DNA of 64,000 nt from Candidatus Krumholzibacteriota bacterium (GTDB lineage Bacteria; Krumholzibacteriota; Krumholzibacteriia; Krumholzibacteriales; Krumholzibacteriaceae): assembly GCA_016932415.1 (NCBI GenBank), contig JAFGCX010000017.1:1-64000 (forward strand). Reading direction: 5' to 3'. This document shows, one piece after another, positions 61,856 to 64,000 of the stretch. The notes beneath the pieces are model-generated. The model made no database searches, was not told the DNA's origin, and was given only the letters and a program-made list of their open reading frames with translations. Each line of letters starts with the position of its first letter. The first letter of the stretch is position 1. The translations under genes were made by a program, and so were the position numbers.

Positions 61856-63109
61856 ATGAAAAAGGGAGTATTAATGGCAGCGGTCCTTCTGCTTGTCGGA
61901 ATATTTCTGACTATCGGCGCGGAAGCAGCCGGGGATAGGAAGATAAAGAAGGAATTCAATACGAAACCGGGGAAGACGATAAGATTTGATCTCGATACCG
62001 GTGGAGATATCATGATAGAGGGGTGGGACCGCGATCTTATCGACGTGGAAGTGCTGCTAAAGGGTAAGGATAATGAGAATATCGAAGTCGATTTCGATAT
62101 GGACCGTTCCGGGCTTGAGATCTCGAGCGAATTCAGAAAGAGAAGAAGAAACAGCTGCGATATGACAATCATCGCGCGGGTGCCTGAAAGGTATGATATC
62201 GAGTTCAAGACGCTTGGAGGGGATATCGAGATCGATGGCGTCGAAGGGTTTGTCGAGGGATCTACGATGGGTGGAGATGTCGATTTCAGTGATCTGAAGG
62301 GTGAGCTGGCCGTGACGACGATGGGCGGCGATGTCACCGTGAAGGATTCATTTCTCGACGGCAAAGTGAAGACGATGGGCGGCGACGTGAATATAAAAAA
62401 TGTCGAGGGCGACCTGAAGGGGTATTCGATGGGAGGAGATATCGAATATCGAAACGTCAGGGGAAGAGACAGGGAGAAGGATGATGACAGCGAGGTCAGC
62501 ATAACGACTCTCGGGGGAGATCTCGACCTCGATTATGAGGGCAGGGATATCAAGGCCAAGACTTTCGGCGGGGATATCGACGTGGGTAAGGGCGAAAGGG
62601 TCAAGCTGAGCACGATGGGCGGAGATATCGATGTTAAGGAGGCGGGGCGAGGAGCCGATCTCCACACGATGGGGGGCGATATCAGGATCGGCCGGGCAGG
62701 CGTCTTCGCCAGGGCAAAGACGATGGGCGGAGATATAGAGATCCGGGAGGTAGACGGAAGCGCCAGGGCAACGACGATGGGTGGCGATGTTTTCGTAAGA
62801 ATGGTCGGTGATCCTGATGAAGGGGAAAGGGATGTTGAACTGAAATCGATGGGAGGGGATATCGAGCTGATAGTGCCGAAAGGGCTTTCAATGAAGTTCG
62901 ACATAGAGATCTCCTATACGAAAAAGAGAAGCAGGGACTATAGGATAGAATCCGATTTCGAAATGAAAGTAAAAGAGACGAAAGAGTGGAAACGCAAGTG
63001 GGGTCAGAAAAGAAAATATATATACGGCACCGGTGAGGTAGGAGGTGGGAGGAACCTTGTAAAGATCCGTACGATGAACGGCAATGTAATTATTAAAAAG
63101 GGAGACTAG
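61856..63109 (+). CDS. Secreted DUF4097-like solenoid with repeated 'MGGD' turns
   Basis: A 417-aa protein. The start is ATG 61856 with GAAAGGAG upstream. A signal peptide (MKKGVLMAAVLLLVGIFLTI) precedes the mature part. About thirteen repeats of 16-30 residues follow, each ending in a turn such as TMGGDVTV, KTMGGDVNI, STMGGDIDV or TTMGGDVFV; the last reads TMNGNVII. The regular strand-turn-strand pattern fits a right-handed beta-helix like DUF4097/adhesin-type proteins. A weak GC-rich hairpin (63143-63164) follows the stop. A role in the cell envelope is inferred from the signal peptide only. It is unusual for how perfectly the turn is kept. Confidence 0.85.
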   Translation: MKKGVLMAAVLLLVGIFLTIGAEAAGDRKIKKEFNTKPGKTIRFDLDTGGDIMIEGWDRDLIDVEVLLKGKDNENIEVDFDMDRSGLEISSEFRKRRRNSCDMTIIARVPERYDIEFKTLGGDIEIDGVEGFVEGSTMGGDVDFSDLKGELAVTTMGGDVTVKDSFLDGKVKTMGGDVNIKNVEGDLKGYSMGGDIEYRNVRGRDREKDDDSEVSITTLGGDLDLDYEGRDIKAKTFGGDIDVGKGERVKLSTMGGDIDVKEAGRGADLHTMGGDIRIGRAGVFARAKTMGGDIEIREVDGSARATTMGGDVFVRMVGDPDEGERDVELKSMGGDIELIVPKGLSMKFDIEISYTKKRSRDYRIESDFEMKVKETKEWKRKWGQKRKYIYGTGEVGGGRNLVKIRTMNGNVIIKKGD

Positions 63110-63142
63110 ATTTTCTGCCACCGTAGAAGAATCTTCATATTA

Positions 63143-63164
63143 AGAGGGCCCCCCGGGGCCCTCT
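63143..63164 (+). terminator. GC-rich hairpin after the MGGD protein
   Basis: AGAGGGCCCC and GGGGCCCTCT are perfectly complementary around two bases and followed by only a short pyrimidine stretch (TCGTC), not a T-run. It is a possible terminator of low strength. Confidence 0.4.
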
Positions 63165-63276
63165 CTTCGTCTGTCATCCCGGTCTTGACGATTTCAGCGC
63201 AACAGTGTATTGATTATATGCTGACATTTGGAATTTAACAGGCCGGTTATTACAGGTCTCCGGCCGGGAGGACGCA

Positions 63277-64000
63277 ATGCAGAAACTGGCATTCATAGGG
63301 TTTGGAGTCGTCGGGCAGGGACTGGTGCAGATACTTCTCGAAAAAAAAGAGATGCTGAAAAAGAAATATCGCTACGATTATTCTGTCGTAGCGGTCAGTG
63401 ATTTTACAAAGGGATCGGCTCTCGATGATAAAGGGCTCGACCTGGAAAAACTGCTCGAGCTGGCCAAAGATGGCAGAATATCGGAATACCCGGGCGCGAA
63501 GACCGGACTCAACGCGCTCGACACGATAAAGGAAACGGGTGCCGATGTCGTAATCGAGGTCTCATACACTGATATCAAGACTGCCGAACCTGCCAACAGC
63601 CACTTCGTCGCGGCCCTCAAAGGAGGCAAGCATCTTGTCACTACGAATAAAGGTCCGACAGCCCTGTTTCTTCGCGAGCTTCTGGAGCTTGCCAGAGCCA
63701 ATAAGGCGCAGTTCCGGTATGAGGGGACCGTGGTGGCGGGGACGCCTGTCCTCAATCTCGGCGAGAAGTGTCTGGCCGGTAACGAAATAAGCGAAATAAG
63801 AGGTATCCTGAACGGGACGACGAACTTCATCCTGACGAATATGGAAAGTGGAAAAAGCTATGGAGACGCCCTGAAAGAGGCCCAGGAACTGGGATTCGCC
63901 GAGGCCGACCCTACAGCCGATGTTGAGGGTTTCGATGCTCTCGCCAAGGTCGTCATCCTTGCCAAAAGCGTCATGGGCGCGGATATAGGCCCTGCTGACG
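63277..64000 (+). CDS. hom: Homoserine dehydrogenase, 3' end cut by window edge
   Basis: At least 241 codons are present from ATG 63277, with GGGAGG before the start; the C-terminus is beyond the window. The NAD(P)-binding loop is FIGFGVVGQGLVQ. The catalytic-domain motifs are KHLVTTNKGP, EGTVVAGTPVLN, and LNGTTNFILTNM, followed by EAQELGFAEADPTADVEGFD. It reduces aspartate semialdehyde to homoserine for threonine and methionine synthesis. No aspartokinase domain precedes it, so it is monofunctional. Confidence 0.94.
   Translation, partial: MQKLAFIGFGVVGQGLVQILLEKKEMLKKKYRYDYSVVAVSDFTKGSALDDKGLDLEKLLELAKDGRISEYPGAKTGLNALDTIKETGADVVIEVSYTDIKTAEPANSHFVAALKGGKHLVTTNKGPTALFLRELLELARANKAQFRYEGTVVAGTPVLNLGEKCLAGNEISEIRGILNGTTNFILTNMESGKSYGDALKEAQELGFAEADPTADVEGFDALAKVVILAKSVMGADIGPAD

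Noticed and set aside
1-64000. CRISPR arrays, tRNA, rRNA, insertion sequences and phage genes
   Set aside because: Intergenic regions were read for repeat-spacer arrays, cloverleaf ends and transposase motifs; none was found.

Overview
The window is a 64 kb stretch of a Gram-negative bacterial chromosome. Genes are densely packed. Most carry purine-rich ribosome-binding sites, and some use TTG or GTG starts. Two long secreted proteins end in the 'YPNPF'-type FlgD-like immunoglobulin fold seen on exported proteins of the Fibrobacterota-Chlorobiota-Bacteroidota (FCB) superphylum and related candidate phyla. A PorV-like outer-membrane protein, beta-barrel proteins ending in Phe, many lipoproteins and a type IV pilus/type II secretion operon support the same placement. 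I infer a poorly cultured FCB-type lineage; the exact phylum cannot be read from the sequence. I saw no tRNA, rRNA, CRISPR array, insertion sequence or phage gene.

Layout. 1-953 (-): a GT4 glycosyltransferase cut by the window edge. 1185-8077 (+): a central-carbon block of pyruvate kinase, a candidate structured RNA with terminator, a citrate lyase CitD-CitE fusion, CitF, and an unusual ATP-type PEP carboxykinase. 8236-16855: exported proteins, namely a small barrel protein, a papain-like protease with a sorting-type C-terminus, an M1 aminopeptidase carrying an Omp85-like barrel, and an active/inactive M16 protease pair. 16951-19849: GlgC, a small secreted protein and fructose-1,6-bisphosphatase. 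20055-25266: a small broken ORF, two lipoproteins and the GTPase TypA/BipA. 25287-35168 (-): a tightly coupled pilus/secretion operon (pseudopilin, GspE/PilB, GspF/PilC, large pseudopilin-like protein, PilM-PilN fusion, PilO, PilP, secretin) ending in an HDOD regulator. 35639-49780 (+): a 2656-residue repeat protein, a PorV-like/TPR protein translationally coupled to it, then a regulatory module of SpoIIE-type phosphatase, an RsbW-like kinase fused to a STAS antagonist, and a GAF histidine kinase. 49871-51356 (-): a PadR regulator with two ExbB-like membrane proteins. 51522-55341: a DUF523/DUF1722 protein, a ceramidase-like lipoprotein and OsmC. 55346-61793 (-): MscS, then the Na+-pumping decarboxylase subunits beta, alpha and gamma, and NAD+ synthetase. 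61856-64000 (+): a repeat-built 'MGGD' solenoid protein and homoserine dehydrogenase, cut by the right edge.

How the genes fit together. Citrate lyase would give oxaloacetate and acetate. Oxaloacetate could then go to PEP (PEP carboxykinase), and on to pyruvate (pyruvate kinase) or to sugars and glycogen (Fbp, GlgC), or be decarboxylated with Na+ export by OadGAB. The secreted giant, the PorV-like protein and the adjacent phosphatase/kinase/STAS module look like a regulated surface or export system. The most unusual points are a kinase and its antagonist in one frame with a strong internal ribosome-binding site before the antagonist, the two-tier repeat architecture of the giant protein, the M1-Omp85 fusion, the HAAS-ExbB fusion, a CitD-like domain lacking the expected serine, and a structured RNA candidate upstream of the citrate lyase genes.
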